From Warburgia ugandensis (Eukaryota; Streptophyta; Magnoliopsida; Canellales; Canellaceae): a stretch of DNA of 64,000 nucleotides. The position numbers and the translations under genes are program-made. The notes under the pieces were generated by a model. It was not told where the DNA came from. It did not search any database and was given only the letters and a program-made list of their open reading frames with translations. The stretch lies in NCBI GenBank assembly GCA_035236585.1, contig CP141137.1, positions 8,882,327 through 8,946,326 on the forward strand, in the 5' to 3' direction. Shown here in pieces: positions 27,742 to 40,640 of this stretch; positions within the stretch are counted from its first letter, which is position 1, and each line of letters begins with the position of its first letter.

Positions 27742-29116
27742 TCATTCTGGAATCATTGCTTCATTATCTGCATCTCCTTCCTCAATTTGAGGCTTTGATG
27801 GAGCTTTACTGGCTCCAGGAGCCTGCTTCTTCTTGATCCCACTCACAATATCAGCAATTACCCCCGTACTCCCGTCAATGCCAATCCAAGAATTTTCACC
27901 ATCCGCATGCTGGAGGAAATAGTACACCATTTTTCAAGAGAAAAGCCAGTTTTGATTTTTGTTTTTTCTTTTTAATTTAGTGACGTAAACAAAGCATAGT
28001 TTGAAACCATGAGTTACGGTTCAAAGAAAGCAGGAAGTACAATAATACAGAAATAAGAAGTTCAAGCACTAGACATCATGGTTAGTCATTGCACCTTTCC
28101 CTGCAGTGCTGTCATTGTTCGAATTACATTTACCCCACAGTTTTGTCCCAAGGTCCTAGGAAAAGCCTCGAAAGCTACAGCAGCAGCTTCATATGGCCAC
28201 TGTTGTACGAACAGAAGAACATGGAGAATTACAAAACATTCAGACAAACCCAGTAAGTTGCAGTGACCAACTTAAGAGTTGATATTTCATTTTTGGTGTC
28301 TCAAAAAAGTAAAGGATGTGAAAATCTATGCAGGAAAGACCACAAACCTTTTCAGTACCTTCAATAGACGAACTCTTCTGTTTTAGGGATGCAGATACAG
28401 TTAACTCTGTAGCACCACCACCAGGAACAAGTTTTGGATTTTTTATTATGTTCCGAGCAGCAGACATGGGATCCTGTTAACACAGTGTAAAGTTTAAACG
28501 TGAACCAATATGTTTGTGCTCCTGCGCAAGTGTCCTATGTCTAGTTGAGAGTAGCTCCTGATAATGTATTAGGAACAAGTTACCTGCAGGTTTCTTTCAA
28601 CTTCATTCAAGACATCCTTACTGGCACCTCTCAGAAAAACAGTACATGCTTTTGGGTGTTTACAGTCAATGATAAATGTAAAATACTCATCCCCAATTTT
28701 CTTGACCTCAAAAAGTCCTGCCCCAGTTCCAAAATCAGATTCTTGCAGCTCCTCCGGCCTATTCACAGTAACTGCTCAACGTGCCTTGGCAATCCTGTTA
28801 TTGTCAGTCTTTCTCAACCTCCTGATAGCACTGACTCCAGCCTTGCTCAAATAGTGACAAGCTGGATCACTCAGCCCCTTTTCTGTAATTGCCAAGTCTG
28901 GTTTGAACTTAAGTATCTGCATGCACAGGCTCTCGATATATGCTTCCTCCAGCTTAAGCAGGGTAGCCCTGGTGAATAGTTTTACATGTCAGTTATGAAT
29001 GGAAGTAGGGCAAATACATAAGCATTCTAACATACTATCAACTTCAGATCATTCCTGTTTATGCCTTCACTTAAGCAATCTTCTGCACAAAGATTCCACA
29101 GAGATAAAAAAAAAAG

Positions 29117-29186
29117 GAAGCCCAGTGCACAAAGCTCCAGCATATGCAGGGTCCAGGGAAGGGGTGGACCACAAAGGGCCTATGAT
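29117..29186 (-). mobile_element. Truncated Au-type SINE (CCT3 intron 9)
   Basis: Only the 3' half of the family, in reverse: agcccagtgcacaaagctcc..gggtccagggaaggggtggaccacaaagggcc. No target-site duplication was found. Confidence 0.75.
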
Positions 29187-30003
29187 GATCACTAAAAGGC
29201 ATTCACAATTATTTACAGCAAGTGAACCAAAGGTTAAAAAGTGAAGGAAGGTATCCATTTCTACTTCCTAGCAGACTCGAAGTAAGAGAAGACAATCAAC
29301 TTCTATTAATCTACAACAAACAGATAGAAAGGAAAAAACAACATGAAACCAATGAGCACGAGGAAAAGAAAGTAGCTACACACATTAGTTGTCAATAAAC
29401 TGAAACTCGCCAGTCTTCCTCTTTGACCAACTCTGCATTTGTTTTATTTTCTCCTTTCTGATATTCAATAGGGCAATCAAGGAGAATAATACACTGGTTT
29501 AGTACCCTCCTTCTCATTTTTCCTGGGGCAACAACATCCTTGTTAATCATAACTCCTTTAAGAACCTTGAAGTCCTCCAACTGGCCGCCAGGAACCTTCT
29601 CAACTTTTATGTACTTCTTTATGTCCACCTCTATCAATCCTTGGCCAAGATCGACACCAACCATTTTAGTAGCATCAAGTGCCAAATCCTGAAACAGAAC
29701 AAGCACAAGATCAGTAAGGCCATGTTCGGTGAACAGGAGAGGAGAAAGTAGAACACTGCATTAGTAGTCAGAAGCACCAGTATAAAAATCTATAAATCTT
29801 GCAACATTCTTCCTGCCTGTTTTTCCCAAAAAAGGAAAAGAAATGTAATTTTCAATTACCAGACCTATTCAAACTCTAGTACATTAACCATGAAACAGTA
29901 CATAAACACTTAAGAGGAACAAATGAAAAGGTAAAGTTCAGACTCCTTGTTACATCACCAATATACCAGACTTATTCTAGAAGAAAAAAGAAGTTACAAA
30001 TGA

Positions 30004-30408
30004 TGCAGAGTTGTCACACAGGTCTGTTGGAAGAAGATTCCGCAGTCAGTTGAGGGAAGATAATGAAGATTCCGCAGTCAGTTGAGGGAAGATCATGTAG
30101 TTACATTCCAGTTGGGTAAGCGATGTAGTCAGTTAGTTAAGAGATATAGTTAGCATCCAACACAGTTGAGGAGGTTGAGGAGAGGGAAGATAAAGAGGGA
30201 GAAGTAGCAAGGGAGAAAGGGGGGAAAACTGGATAAGTGGGAAGTTCTGGGAGGAACTACGGTTCCTAGTTTTCTTGATCTTTCCTTTAAATCTGTTCAT
30301 GGTTACTCTGTTCACTGATCCTTTGTAGTTCACGTTTATTCAATAAACTTAGCTTCAATTTCCTTCTCACTGAGGTTTTACACAGAAGTCGAGCCAGTAG
30401 ATCTATCA
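30004..30408 (+). mobile_element. Solo LTR (Copia-like), copy B, in CCT3 intron 8
   Basis: Same family as 3772-4243 but inverted: tgcagag start, CAGGTCTGTTGG, purine-rich middle (30170-30240), GGAACTACGGTTCCTAG, a CAATAAA signal at about 30340 and end near CTATCA. It contains a ~32-bp imperfect tandem repeat (gaagattccgcagtcagttg at about 30033 and 30066). No internal domain lies on either side. Confidence 0.55.
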
Positions 30409-30933
30409 CTCCTTCAATGCAAGAGTTGAACGACCTCTGAAATTCTGTAAGTGAAAATTTAATCTAGTAGATGGAACGGAGTGATGATAAGGAGAATAGA
30501 GAAACAAAATGTGCAATTGTACTAAAGAATGTATAAGGCAAGGAACAGATATACAAGAAGCAGAAAAAGTAGAACGCTGGAAGAAAAACAGAGAAGAAAC
30601 ATAAGGATAAGAAAGGTGTGAATGAGATAAAATTAGGCTGGATGAAAAAAAAAAATAAAGGAAGCTAAATAAAGGTAACATTAGTTCTAAGATGGAGGGG
30701 CTAGATATTACTTTCTGTGTATCATATTGGTTCACATTTTATTTATTTGCATGAGAGAGAGGAAAGATCATGAGATGTGGACCCCTTTTCAGCTTTCTTG
30801 CGCAAATTAAGTAAGATGGTGCATGTTTGCTAGGGAGAAAGAAGAAAACATCACAGAAACAGAGAGGGGAAGAAGGTTAAAAGAAAAGCCCTGAAAGGAC
30901 TTTGCAAAAGAGAACAGAAAAGGAATGAAAATA

Positions 30934-31383
30934 AGATATTTCTCAGAAGGAAGAGAAAAAGGTTTTGATCCCCTAGATCATATAATATGTTAAAACCTTT
31001 GGGAAGAAAATTGAGATTGGATAAGAAGAGACAAGATGGATTTCTAGTCAAGTAGACAAATTGGTCACCAAAATAGTATATCTTATACACATGGATACAA
31101 GTATTAGTAAGTATACATATATAAGCACATGCACATGTATAGAGTAATGGCTAAATAAAGATATCTCTCAGAAGGAAGAGAAAAAGGTTTTGATCCCCTA
31201 GATCATATAATATGTTAAAACTTTTGGGAAGAAAATGAGATTGGATGAGAAGAGACAAGATGGATTTCTAGTCGAGTAGATAAATTGGTCACCAAAACAG
31301 TATATCTTATATACATGGATACAAGTATTAGTAAGTATACATATATAAGCACATGCACATGTATAGAGTAATGACTAAGTAAC
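30934..31383. repeat. Recent 225-bp tandem duplication (CCT3 intron 8)
   Basis: Copies 30934-31158 and 31159-31383 lie head to tail and differ at only about ten positions by eye. Landmarks in both are ctcagaaggaagagaaaaag, ttttgatcccctagatcat and taagcacatgcacatgtat. Confidence 0.92.
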
Positions 31384-32095
31384 TTTAGCCTAACAAAATT
31401 ATGGCAGTCCGCCAAAAATTGAGGTTTGACTAATGATTTGTTAGTATTTCCAATGAGTTAATTCACTCTATGCACTTTCCAGGAGGTAATAGAGAGAAAA
31501 TGGGGAAAGGTTTATTGGGAAGAAATACATAAACATTCCAATCGAGGAATCTTCTAACATCAACAGTAGTAGGTACCTAGATTGCTCTTCTATTTTCTAT
31601 TTTCTATTTTCTCCAGAAACAGTAACAAAGACCTATTACTAGGCAAAGAGGACTTAAGAGATGGAGCTCAATCACAAAGGACAACAACATAATAAGAGAA
31701 AATCCAACCAGAGTATAACAAGACTCCACTATTTGATTCTTTATCCTCTAACATCAAACCCTCACAGTAAAATCACTTATCAAACATATCCAGAGACTCC
31801 ACACTTGAATCATTCACTAATCTATAAGCCCTCATACTCCAGATCACGAATGAAAATATATTATAATTCCTTCTACGATAGCATGTTAGGTGGGTTGAAC
31901 TTACATTTTTCCTCAAAAACTTGGTTCAACTTCAACATCTATCTTCAATACCTACCAATAACAATATAACTTTGATTCTCCAAAACAATCCAACATGACA
32001 ATCTCCTCAAAAATGGGGCCCAGATACAATCTCTCCCATGGCTCATATTCATCTATCAACTTTATTTTCTACTATTTCGTGAACTCATGAAATCA

Positions 32096-32173
32096 TACTA
32101 TTTCCAACTTAGTAATTTAACTGGTTGATGCTTATACTATTTCTAACTTAGTAATTTAATTGGTTAATGCTTG
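32096..32173. repeat. 39-bp tandem duplication
   Basis: Two adjacent copies of tactatttc(c/t)aacttagt followed by aatttaa(c/t)tggtt(g/a)atgctt. Confidence 0.9.
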
Positions 32174-34400
32174 AGTTTGAATTACTTTATAGTGCTGTTT
32201 CAAAACTGTCTCATTCAACTACTAGTACACAAATTCCTAACGTTATCATCTGTTGCCTATACCTCCAAACCAGGCAAATACTACCCTGTTCATGAAATCC
32301 CCCTGAAGTTAAGCTTGTCAGTTACAGTCAAGGTCCATACTATCATTCTCTTCAGATCATCGTTTATCATAACAAATGCAGTACAATCCTCGAATCTTGA
32401 CTTTACAAATTTTTTGATCAATAATGATGAGTTACCACAATATTTCGACCAACCAAGTTAATGAACCATCAACATCTTTTATAAGACCCAAGTCATCTCA
32501 GAAGATACAGGGAAAAAATACTCATGCCACCAATGTGCAAGAACTAAATATGTCCAAAACTATTTGATCTATGACATTTTGGACTTATTGAAAGATCAAT
32601 TCACATGTCTAGCAAAGTGACCAAATTTCAGGGAACATACAGCCACACAATAGAATCCAATATTCAGTTTATTAAAATTCGGAGCACCAGAGTTTTTTGT
32701 GTATGATTTTGAAACAAGTGCACATTTTCTCCTACTACTGGTGCTCCTATTGCATGTGCACATGGATTCACTTTGTAAGAACATTATCCATTCCAAAAAG
32801 CACCACAACGACTCAGGTGAGGCTGAGATCTATATACAATTTTACAACCCTCTCTATTTCCTTTCCCCGCTCTTCTTCTTCTTCTGCAAAACAAACTCTT
32901 AACCCCTTACCTATAAAATCCCCTAATTGTATTCCTCTATTCCTTCTCCCAAAAGAAACGAATACAAAATTCATTTGCTTCCCAATACAAAACCCTAGTC
33001 TCATCTCATCATCTCCTCTCCTCTCCTAATGAGCTGCCCTCAGCTCAAACTGGAGTGTGCAAACTCAAGACAAATGAAAGTCGAATCTGTTCATGTGGAA
33101 GAGCAGCCCAGTTCAGAAATGAATGTTCTACTATCACATGAACACCGATTTTATGCTCCAGTGAATTACCATGGATCACCCAGCCAAATCATGGGCAAAT
33201 GGGGTCATTATAATGGTCTAATAGACTAGATCCGAATGAAAATGCACTACCCAGCATCGAGTGGCAGCCAGTGATTATGATTCAAGGGGAGGACTACATT
33301 TATCTCTCTATCCCAAACATTAGAGATCCAATAGAACCAGTTAATCCTCCAATTGCCCTGAATTTTGACCAGAGAGAAGCACATCTCCTTTTCCTCCCCT
33401 GTTGGAAGAGTGAAGAGAAACTTTTAAAGTACAGCCATGAAACTCATAACTCTAGACTTAGAATTACAAGAATCTACACTATGCTTCATTGTTGGACCAT
33501 GAGCTGCCCTTCTAATTCAGAAGGGTGACTCATTGTGGCAGTTAGCTTTCCATCCACCACCAATTTAGTAACACTAAAGCATAGCTCACAGGAGCTAACT
33601 CTTGTAATTCAAGAGGGTGAATCATAGATATAGCTAACTTTACATCCACCATCAATTTAATAACATTGTAGAATAGTCCAAAGTTTAAACTGGCCCCAAA
33701 TTGACTAATGATCTTCATGTTTTTTTTATCTAATGACTCTATGCTCGTCACCCGGGAACTTTGGACTGGCTCTGCAATCCCATGGGAAACGAGCCAGAGC
33801 TGATGAGAATTCATTCTGCAACAGGAATGAAGCAATGAACCAACTCAAGTTGCAAGCAACAACAACGACGACGACAAGCCAACAACTCAAGTCCCACATT
33901 TTTGTACCCCATCTAGTAGGCGGATGTAAACAGTAACACTGGAATAGCCCACAGTGGTTTACATATAAGAGCCTCGGTAGCCCAACAATAACTCATATCC
34001 AGCCTACAGCCAATATGTAATTTCCTGATTAACTCTGCTTCAGAAAGTTAATCCCCTTGCTGAAGTTCGTAATTGTTATATAAGCCACTGTGCCAGAAGT
34101 TAAAACGACAGCAACCACATAGTAATAACCATCATTACAGGCTCAGCAAGACCTACAAGAATAGATTCGTGTTCCAACAAAGGTTCTCCCAAGTCTCATA
34201 TATAATCACCAATGCCCAATTTAGCTATTTTCCTCACCCATCTATCACGTAAACCAGCAACCACTTAAATGATTTTCCCTCTAACTACTACCTCGTCACT
34301 TGCCCAAAGCACCACAGCCACTTCATAGGATCTTGCTTCTTGTAGTATTTGTCCAACCCAATATCCACTTAACTAACTGCTTCCTTTTAATTTACCCAAG

Positions 34401-34605
34401 AATAACACTCCCTACAGGGGCAGCCCCGGTGCACGAAGCTCCCGCGTATGCGGAGTCCAAGGAAGGGACAGACCACAATGGTTAATAATACACAGCCTTA
34501 CCTTGCATTTTGCAAGAGACTGTTTCCACACCTTGAACTCATGACCTCAAGGTCACACAACAACAAATCTATCGTTGAACCAAAACTCCCCTTTAATAAC
34601 ACTCC
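34401..34605 (-). mobile_element. Full-length Au-type SINE with 11-bp target-site duplication (CCT3 intron 8)
   Basis: Element 34412-34594 bracketed by aataacactcc at 34401-34411 and 34595-34605. In reverse it runs from the family 3' end (ggggcagccccggtgcac) through the B box (ccttgaac) to the full head ending in ctcccctt. This is the most complete copy in the window. Confidence 0.92.
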
Positions 34606-35381
34606 ATGTTATTCTTAAAGATTTCAGAATCTCAACATTCTCAAACCATAACCACTTGATAGGACCTCACTTCTTCTGATACTGGAAATGAATCTTAAAC
34701 ATTTCAGCATGTTAAAGGAAGCTCATTGAACAGGAATAGAACTAGAAAAACCAAATTTGTAGCTAGAATTACATACCTATCAATGATACAGAGATATGCT
34801 TATGTCCTGAACTGTCAAGCTGAGCATGTGACTCAAATATTCTAGACAATAATGCTGGAGAAGTTCTGAATAAAGTAACCATAATAAGAATTTATCAGCA
34901 GACAATTTCATCATATTGCAGAAACATCTACAAGGAATAATAAATTTTAATAGGCAGTTCCACTTGTGCTAAGCCATGAACACATGAAAAGGGTGATCAA
35001 GCTCCAGCCATAACCTCAAGCAGTGTCCTCATATCAAACAGGATCGAAATCAGTAAAAGAGCATCAGTGAAGGCATGGACATCAGCTGGAAGACCTCATG
35101 GTCCAACTGATTTGAGAGAAAAAGTGGAGACACTGATCCAAAATGGCTTCCAGCAGATACAGGTTGTGGAGCTGATGTAGAAGTCAAGGCCTGAGCACAT
35201 CCAAGCTACTTTGACCCAATACAGCTATATGATCAGGTACCAAAAAAGGTATAATGTGATGCACATTATCAGCATGTATGGCAACGTGTCACATCATAAT
35301 CTCTATTTTTTTTCTATTTATTCTGATATTAGCTGAATGTACAGGTGGAAACCTCAAACAGAGAGTGCACACAGGAAGACA

Positions 35382-35384
<3 letters not shown>

Positions 35385-35434
<50 letters not shown>
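35385..35434. repeat. (GA)n microsatellite
   Basis: About 50 bp of uninterrupted GA. Confidence 0.95.
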
Positions 35435-35437
<3 letters not shown>

Positions 35438-36413
35438 CATTGCTTACACTGCAGTATATCAAAAACCTGCAAATATTCATGCTGTAGAACATATGGTACT
35501 CATACAACATTCAGTAAGGTTAAAACGGGGGTCTTTCTCAGTGATAAGTAAGTGAGGTTTTAAGTTCATAAGCAACAGTTATTCTATCCATTGAGTCACC
35601 AATAATGTCACTGATACTTCTTTTCCAGAAGTTGGTAGGTGAGCAGACTCATTTTGATTGGGAAGAGAACACCTGCCGAAGTGCTTGCTAAAACAGATTC
35701 TTGAATAAGAAAGATTGTGATGGTATTACTAGGAATTGTTTGCTACTGTTATTCTGAAGAGGATACTAGTGAAGTGAGACCATACATTTGGACAGGTTAC
35801 ATATAGAAAAAATGGGAAAAGGTTGCAATAAAACCAGAAAAGAAATGTGAATGCACAAGATAGCAGCACAAATTGAAATGACTTCAAATATTTTGAAAGA
35901 GAAAAGGCCCGCAGGCCACGAGATATAAAGACAGAATAGAGAACCCAGCTACTGATTTATTAAGGACTCCAAAGAACTTATCAAGTTCAACAAAAAAGAA
36001 CCTATCAAGTAACAAAATACAAACCTAAAAAAGTCAAACTTAAGGCTTCCAATTCTAAAGAATTTAACAAGCTCGACAAAAAGGAAAATATATCAAATAA
36101 CAAGACACAAGCTTATTAGGCTTTTCGACCAAAAAGAACCCCAGACTTTTGAAATGTTTCATTTCTACCCCCAATCACAAAATCGATCAATTGCACCCCT
36201 CATTTAATAGTTTGTTTCAATCATCCCCCTTTCTAAAACGCTAGTAGACATTTAAAATTTATCCAATGCGGGTTGCCATGCTGTCATTGACTGGCCACAT
36301 ATATTGCTTTGGTGGCAATACCTTTTTGAGCCAGATCAGAAAAAGACAGCTAAAGATGGAAAGCTCAAGCAATTTTCAGAGAGAGAACTCTTTCTCTGCA
36401 AAGTGAAGAGGAA

Positions 36414-37629
36414 AAACCCTAGATTTGTGTGTCAAGTGTTCAATTTTGATAAAAATATCCCTAATTTAGTATTTAATTAGAGAATCTAGACCATTAATTT
36501 TAAGATTTTACATAAAATATTTCATTTTGGCCATCCAACCGGTGAATTGTAAAATTTAGTGGTTAGATGATTATTAAAGCTAATGAATGGTTTAGATTGT
36601 ACTAATTGGGTCCTGTGCATTGCAAATCAGTCAACTCAGGCGTGGACGCTCCACATCGAATCAAGGATATTAGATGGAGATCATATGAAGTTTCATGGAA
36701 AAAAGAGGATTTTGAAGAGTCCTAAGATAGAACAAATTTGAAGACTTTTAGAGTTCTAGCAAAACCAGGAAAGCTAGTGGACCCCACCTATCTCTATCAC
36801 TCTATCTCCTCTTTCTTATCCCTTCCCTCTCTTTTCTCTCTCTAATCTCTCTATCTTTCATGCATCTCACTCCCTCACGTCTCTCTCTCCCTTTTACTTT
36901 TAAGTCCCCTCCTCCATTCTAAAAAACACGTTTTTCCCCTCTTGGGAGGGGGGGCTGGTTCTCCACTCATCTTTCCCACCTCCTTCCTCTCCTCTCTTGC
37001 CTTCACTTCCCCTTCTCCATTTCACTCTCCCTCCTCTTTCTCCCTCACTTTCTCTTCCCTTCTCCTTTCCACTCTATCCTCTCTAATTGTTTTTTCTTCC
37101 TCTTCAGTTGGGCTAGCCGGCCATAAGTGCGTGACACACCTAGCCAGCTGCTTCACCTCTACCTAGCTCCTCTATCTCCCTCTCTTGCTCTGCCCAAGCT
37201 CACCTCTTCCAGTATCCAGCAACGCACAAGCCAAGCTTGAACCGGACTAGAAGCCAAGCCTGAACCAGACCAAACTACACCCAGAAAAGGCGTTGTCTTC
37301 TTCTATTGTCTGTGGTCACACGCCCAGCACCAGAGCAAGTGCCCATCTACCTAGGCGCACTCCTTCTCCCTCCTCCTTATTCTCCCTATCCTCTCTCTTG
37401 CGTTTTTTGTTTCTTCCCCGTTTTCAGGCAAAATCCATCACCGCCCAGACCAATCCGGACGTCCCAGGGAAGAAACCCAAATCAGGTCTCTACTCCCATG
37501 TCCCATCTCTTCTCTTTCCTCCCTCCTTTCTTCCTTTTTCCTCCCAATCTTCTTCTTCTTCCCCATCTGCTCTACCAGCAACATTCTGCTCCTCACCTCC
37601 TTCTCCGGCAGCCATTCCAAAGCCACCAA

Positions 37630-37703
<74 letters not shown>

Positions 37704-38404
37704 GCTCGATGCGTCCAGCCCCTCTACCAGTCGCACCCCTCTGCTCTCCTCTCTTTTTGTGCTCCCTCATCACCGCCTTGTCTCCCTCTCTCTTGGGTCA
37801 CCGGCAAGCACTCCTTCAGCGCTCCACTGCCCAGAACTTCACCGCATGGCTCAGGGAGAGAAAACCCAGATTGGGTTTTCTACCATCTTCTTCCCCATCT
37901 TCTCTTCTCTATTCCCCTCCTTTTTTCTCCTTCCTCTTGTCTCCCTCCTTCCCCCTTGCTTCTACGGTTTTCTCCTCTTCTTCCCCACGTTTTCATCTAG
38001 TTTTTTGTTTAAAACCAAAAGTCTGAGAAAATGACAAGTTTGCCCCTGGCAGATCAGAGGAATTCCATCTGGGTCCTCATTTTAATACCAACTGTGTCCC
38101 TGCGCTATTCCGATTTTAACTTATCCATATTCTGACTATCCAGGGACAGGCTTATCCAGGACTGCTTATTTCGTTGCATTTTCTGTGTTTTCTTTTGAAT
38201 AAATAATTGTGTACACTGCAACAATTGAATAAACTTGAATTTTAGTTTATTCTTAGTTTATTTCTAGTATAGTCTTTATTTTTATTCTTTTATTAATTGA
38301 ATTTTATTGAAAACTCCATCATTTTAAATCAAGTCTCCGTGGGATCAACCCGTACTTGCATAAGCTACACTACAATAGCCCGTGCACTTGCGGTTAAACA
38401 ATCA
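36414..38404 (+). repeat. Left arm of a 3.85-kb inverted repeat (CCT3 intron 8)
   Basis: Reverse-complement counterpart of 38423-40277. Matching anchors include the TCAAGTGTTCAATTTTG end, the CAGGCGTGGACG block near 36640, the TTTCATGGAAAAA block near 36695, the GATTGGGTTTTC block near 37870 and the perfect inner 40+ bp beginning GTACTTGCATAAGC. The arm contains CT-rich sequence and (CT)n at 37633-37699; the long ORFs read through it are low-complexity artefacts. Confidence 0.88.
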
Positions 38405-38422
38405 ACATTTACACCACACCAA
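38405..38422. other. 18-bp spacer at the centre of the inverted repeat
   Basis: acatttacaccacaccaa separates the two arms. The arms flanking it pair perfectly for tens of bases, so a transcript would form a long hairpin with an 18-nt loop. Confidence 0.85.
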
Positions 38423-39357
38423 TGATTGTTTAACCGCAAGTGCACAGGCTATTGTAGTGTAGCTTATGCAAGTACGGATCGATCCCACAGAGACTTGATT
38501 TAAAATGATAGAGTTTTCAATAAAATTCAATTAATAAAAGAACCAAAACAAAGAATATACCAGAATTAAACTATCAATAAAATAAAATCTAAATTTATTC
38601 AACTGTTGCAATTTACACAATTATTTATTCCAAAAACACAAAAAATGCAACGAAATAAGCTGTCCTGGATAAGCATGTCCCTAAATAGTCAGAATGTGGA
38701 TAAGTTAAAATCGAAATAGCACAGGGACACAGTTAATATTAAAGTGAGGACACAGTTGGAATTAAACTGTGGACTTAGATGAAATTTCAAACAAAGGACA
38801 AAGGTGGAATTACTGAAATCTGCCAGGGGCAGACTTGTAATTTTCTGAGGTTTCTGGTTTTTAAAGAAAAACCAGGTCAAAACGTGAGGAAGGCGAGGAG
38901 AAAAGAAAGGGGAAGAAAGGAGAAGGGAAGAGGAAGGAGAGGAGGAACGCGGGAGTGGAAACCCGACTTGGGTTTCCTTCCCCGGGACGTCCAGTGCGGA
39001 GGAAGGTGAGGGTTGAGGGCGTTCCAGACTGAGGGAGAAGAGAGAGTGCCAAGGTGCGACCTCTGCAGATGGGGGTAATCCAGCCAGTGCAGTGCTGGGC
39101 CGTTGGGTGCCTAGGCGTGCTAAAGAGGACGTCCTGGGAATTGTCTAGCCGGTTGGAGCAAAGGCAAAGAGGGAGAAAGCATAGGGATTTCGAGTTTTGG
39201 GCGTGGAGGAGGGTGAGAGAAACTGAAAGAGGGCGGAGTGAGGAAGGGAGGCAAGCAGCGGTTCTTCCCTGCGGCTACCTCCAACGGTCCAGAGAGAGAA
39301 GAGGGAGATCGAGTGAGGAAGAGAAAAGGAGCGTGGGGATGCTGAGAAGAACTAGGG

Positions 39358-39396
<39 letters not shown>

Positions 39397-40277
39397 CTGG
39401 CCTGGCTGGCAGGGATCTGAACAAGAGAAAGAAACGATAGAGAGAGGGACTTGGGAAAGGGAGAGGAGAAGGTATAGAGTGAAGGGAGTGCCGTAGAACA
39501 AGGGGAGTGCAAACATAGGAAAGAGAGAGATTGAGAAAGAGAGAATAGAGAATGGGAAGCCAAAGGAGACGAGGGAGATGTGGAGTGGAGAGGAGAGGAG
39601 GAGAATGTGCCGGCCAACCCCCCAAAAAGAAAAAACCCGTCCCTTTGGGAGGGAAGAAAGATGCTTAAAAGAGAGAGATAGACGTGAGAGATCACAAGAG
39701 AGAGACGTGTGGGAGAGAGGGATAAGAGGGAAAGAGAAAAGAGAGATAAGAGAGAGAGACTTGTGAGAGGGGGAGATGGAGGGAGAGACGTGTGTGATAA
39801 GGGGATAAGAGAGAGAGGAGAGAGATAAGAGAAAAAGAGAGAAAAAAGAGGAGAAAGAGAAGGAAGATAAGAGAGGTAAGAGAGAGAGTGGGGTCCACTA
39901 AAAGTCTAGACTTGCTACAACTTTGCAAGTCTTCAACTTTGTCCTGTCGTAGGACTCTTCAAAGTCTTCTTTTTCCATGAAACTTCATCATCCTCATCTG
40001 ATATCCTTGATTCGATCTGAAACGTCCACGCCTGAGTCGATTAATCTGCAATGCACATAACCCAATTAGAATCATCTGAACCATTCAGTATTCCTCTGAT
40101 TAGCTTCAATGATCATCTGACCACTAAATCTGTCAATTCAATAGTTGATGGCCAATTTAAAGCTAAATGAAATATTTTATGTAAAATCTTGAAATTGATG
40201 GCCTAGATGTTCTAATTGAACACTAAATTAGGAGTATTTTGACCAAAATTGAACACTTAACAATAGATCTTAGCTAG
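38423..40277 (-). repeat. Right arm of the 3.85-kb inverted repeat
   Basis: Reverse complement of 36414-38404 with substitutions and indels that increase away from the centre. It is GA-rich where the left arm is CT-rich, with a (GA)n tract at 39361-39390. The inner segment around CTCTGTGGGATC/CAAGTACGG resembles leader sequences seen in some plant gypsy-type elements, so an LTR-element origin for the arms is possible but not shown. Confidence 0.85.
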
Positions 40278-40508
40278 ATGCATTTTGAAGGGATCCAAGA
40301 GAAGACACCATGTGTTTTGAGGCTGCATTAGGGCATCCAACGGAAGACTTGCTGGTGCATTTTGAAGGCAGATTCTATTGACTACCCCTCCTATCTTCTT
40401 TCCTATTAACAGTAATTACTCACTACTGCTAGCTTCTTTCCATTTTTAACAGTTTTTTTGGTATTTTGAAAAAAAAAAATCTTTTGCCATTCAATACCTT
40501 GTCCAGAT

Positions 40509-40640
40509 GGGAAGCCTTGGCACAACAGTAGAGTTGCAGTCATGGGTTCGAGACATGGAAATAGCTTCTTTTAAAAATGCGAGGTAAGGCTGCATGCTAT
40601 AGACCCTTTGCGGTCCACCCCTTCCGCAGACCCCACATGT
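40509..40640 (+). mobile_element. Au-type SINE, 3'-truncated (CCT3 intron 8)
   Basis: Keeps the head (gaagccttggcacaac, an A-box-like region, then GGGTTCGAGAC as B box) and the body to gcagaccccacat, then loses the last ~35 bp of the family. Confidence 0.8.

Noticed and set aside
37293..38034. Two overlapping plus-strand ORFs of 235 and 242 codons, the longest in the window
   Set aside because: They read through CT-rich DNA with a (CT)n tract in the inverted-repeat arm; Ser/Leu/Pro-rich in every frame, with no domain and no conserved codon pattern.
39120..39695. 191-codon minus-strand ORF
   Set aside because: Mirror of the same low-complexity sequence in the other arm of the inverted repeat.
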